DNA of 32,430 bases from JACCXJ01 sp052387115. Its GTDB lineage: Bacteria > Pseudomonadota > Gammaproteobacteria > JACCXJ01. The stretch covers positions 1 to 32,430 of the forward strand of contig JBQTJM010000194.1 in the NCBI GenBank assembly GCA_052387115.1, in the 5' to 3' direction. The translations under genes were made by a program, and so were the position numbers. The notes below the pieces were generated by a model that saw nothing but the letters and a program-made list of their open reading frames with translations, was not told the origin of the DNA and did not search any database. Shown piece by piece: positions 32,246 through 32,430 of this stretch (position 1 is the stretch's first letter; each line of letters begins with the position of its first letter).

Positions 32246-32349
32246 AGGTTCCCCCCTCTGAAGGTATGCCTACGAGAGCCGAGGCCGACGACACGGACCT
32301 ATACCACGCACGGTAACAGATCGCTCTTATCTTGATCCCCTCAGAGGGT

Positions 32350-32430
32350 TGTGAAAAAACCTACTGCGCTCGGGATCTCGCGCTGCATCCTCGGCGCGCC
32401 AAACAGGGCCAGGGAGTGGCCCTGCTTGGC
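32350..32430 (-). other. ORF tail entering from the right edge (unrecognised)
   Basis: A minus-strand frame open from the edge reads 'KQGHSLALFGAPRMQREIPS' and ends 'AVGFFTTL' at TGA. Family unknown; it may be noncoding. Confidence 0.2.
32404..32424. other. 8-bp perfect hairpin at the right edge
   Basis: cagggcca and tggccctg flank the loop gggag. No T-run is visible before the window ends, so terminator function is unproven. Confidence 0.35.

Noticed and set aside
31574..32335. 253-codon plus-strand ORF
   Set aside because: It is antisense to the Tat-dependent sulfite dehydrogenase gene, which is clearly the real one.
1..32430. tRNA, rRNA, CRISPR arrays, replication origin
   Set aside because: I searched by eye for cloverleaf ends, rRNA signatures, spaced direct repeats and DnaA-box clusters and saw none.

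Overview
The window is a GC-rich, repeat-laden piece of a bacterial chromosome, most likely from a gammaproteobacterium. That guess rests on the gene set (TonB receptor, NRPS and PvdH-like genes, SorAB-type sulfite dehydrogenase, IS21, HigBA/VapBC modules) and on the dispersed palindromic repeats. No rRNA or marker gene is present, so the taxonomy is inference.

Region 1 (1-12935, all + strand) is a compact biosynthetic locus. In order it holds the end of a TonB-dependent receptor, a PepSY iron-uptake membrane protein, a one-module NRPS (C-A-PCP-thioester reductase), a zinc-ribbon SAM methyltransferase, a UGT/MGT-type glycosyltransferase, a NodU/CmcH-type carbamoyltransferase and a SyrD/PvdE-type peptide ABC exporter. 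A diaminobutyrate aminotransferase (16091-17509) and a PvdQ-like Ntn acylase (21886-24279) probably belonged to the same locus. Together they suggest an exported, reductively released small peptide or amino-aldehyde/alcohol that is glycosylated, carbamoylated and methylated. The receptor and PepSY protein point to a siderophore or a siderophore-like metallophore. I do not recognise this gene combination as a known pathway.

Region 2 (12936-16090) is decayed. It holds tail fragments of a second, diverged ABC exporter and a second acylase, two families of dispersed repeats, an intact PIN toxin-antitoxin pair, and a VapBC pair whose toxin carries two nearby frameshifts.

Region 3 (16091-21178) holds the aminotransferase and then a complete IS21 element (istA/istB). 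One end of the IS lies in a cysC gene and the other in a higA antitoxin gene, with no evident target duplication, so the IS marks a rearrangement junction. An intact higB toxin and its palindromic operator follow.

Region 4 (21179-27990) is an acylase and an RND permease bracketed by two direct copies of a ~285-bp repeat. The permease gene contains a short repeat inserted within its coding sequence.

Region 5 (27991-30563) is a graveyard. It has an IS1380-type transposase stub, a broken SpoIIE-type phosphatase, an RsbW-like kinase, a truncated STAS gene, an intact STAS gene on the other strand, and what looks like the C-terminal relic of a DUF1156-type DNA methylase with an overlapping truncated antitoxin.

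Region 6 (30564-32430, - strand) is a two-gene sulfite dehydrogenase operon (SorA-like molybdoenzyme plus cytochrome c). All coordinates and motif positions were read by eye; no database search was possible.
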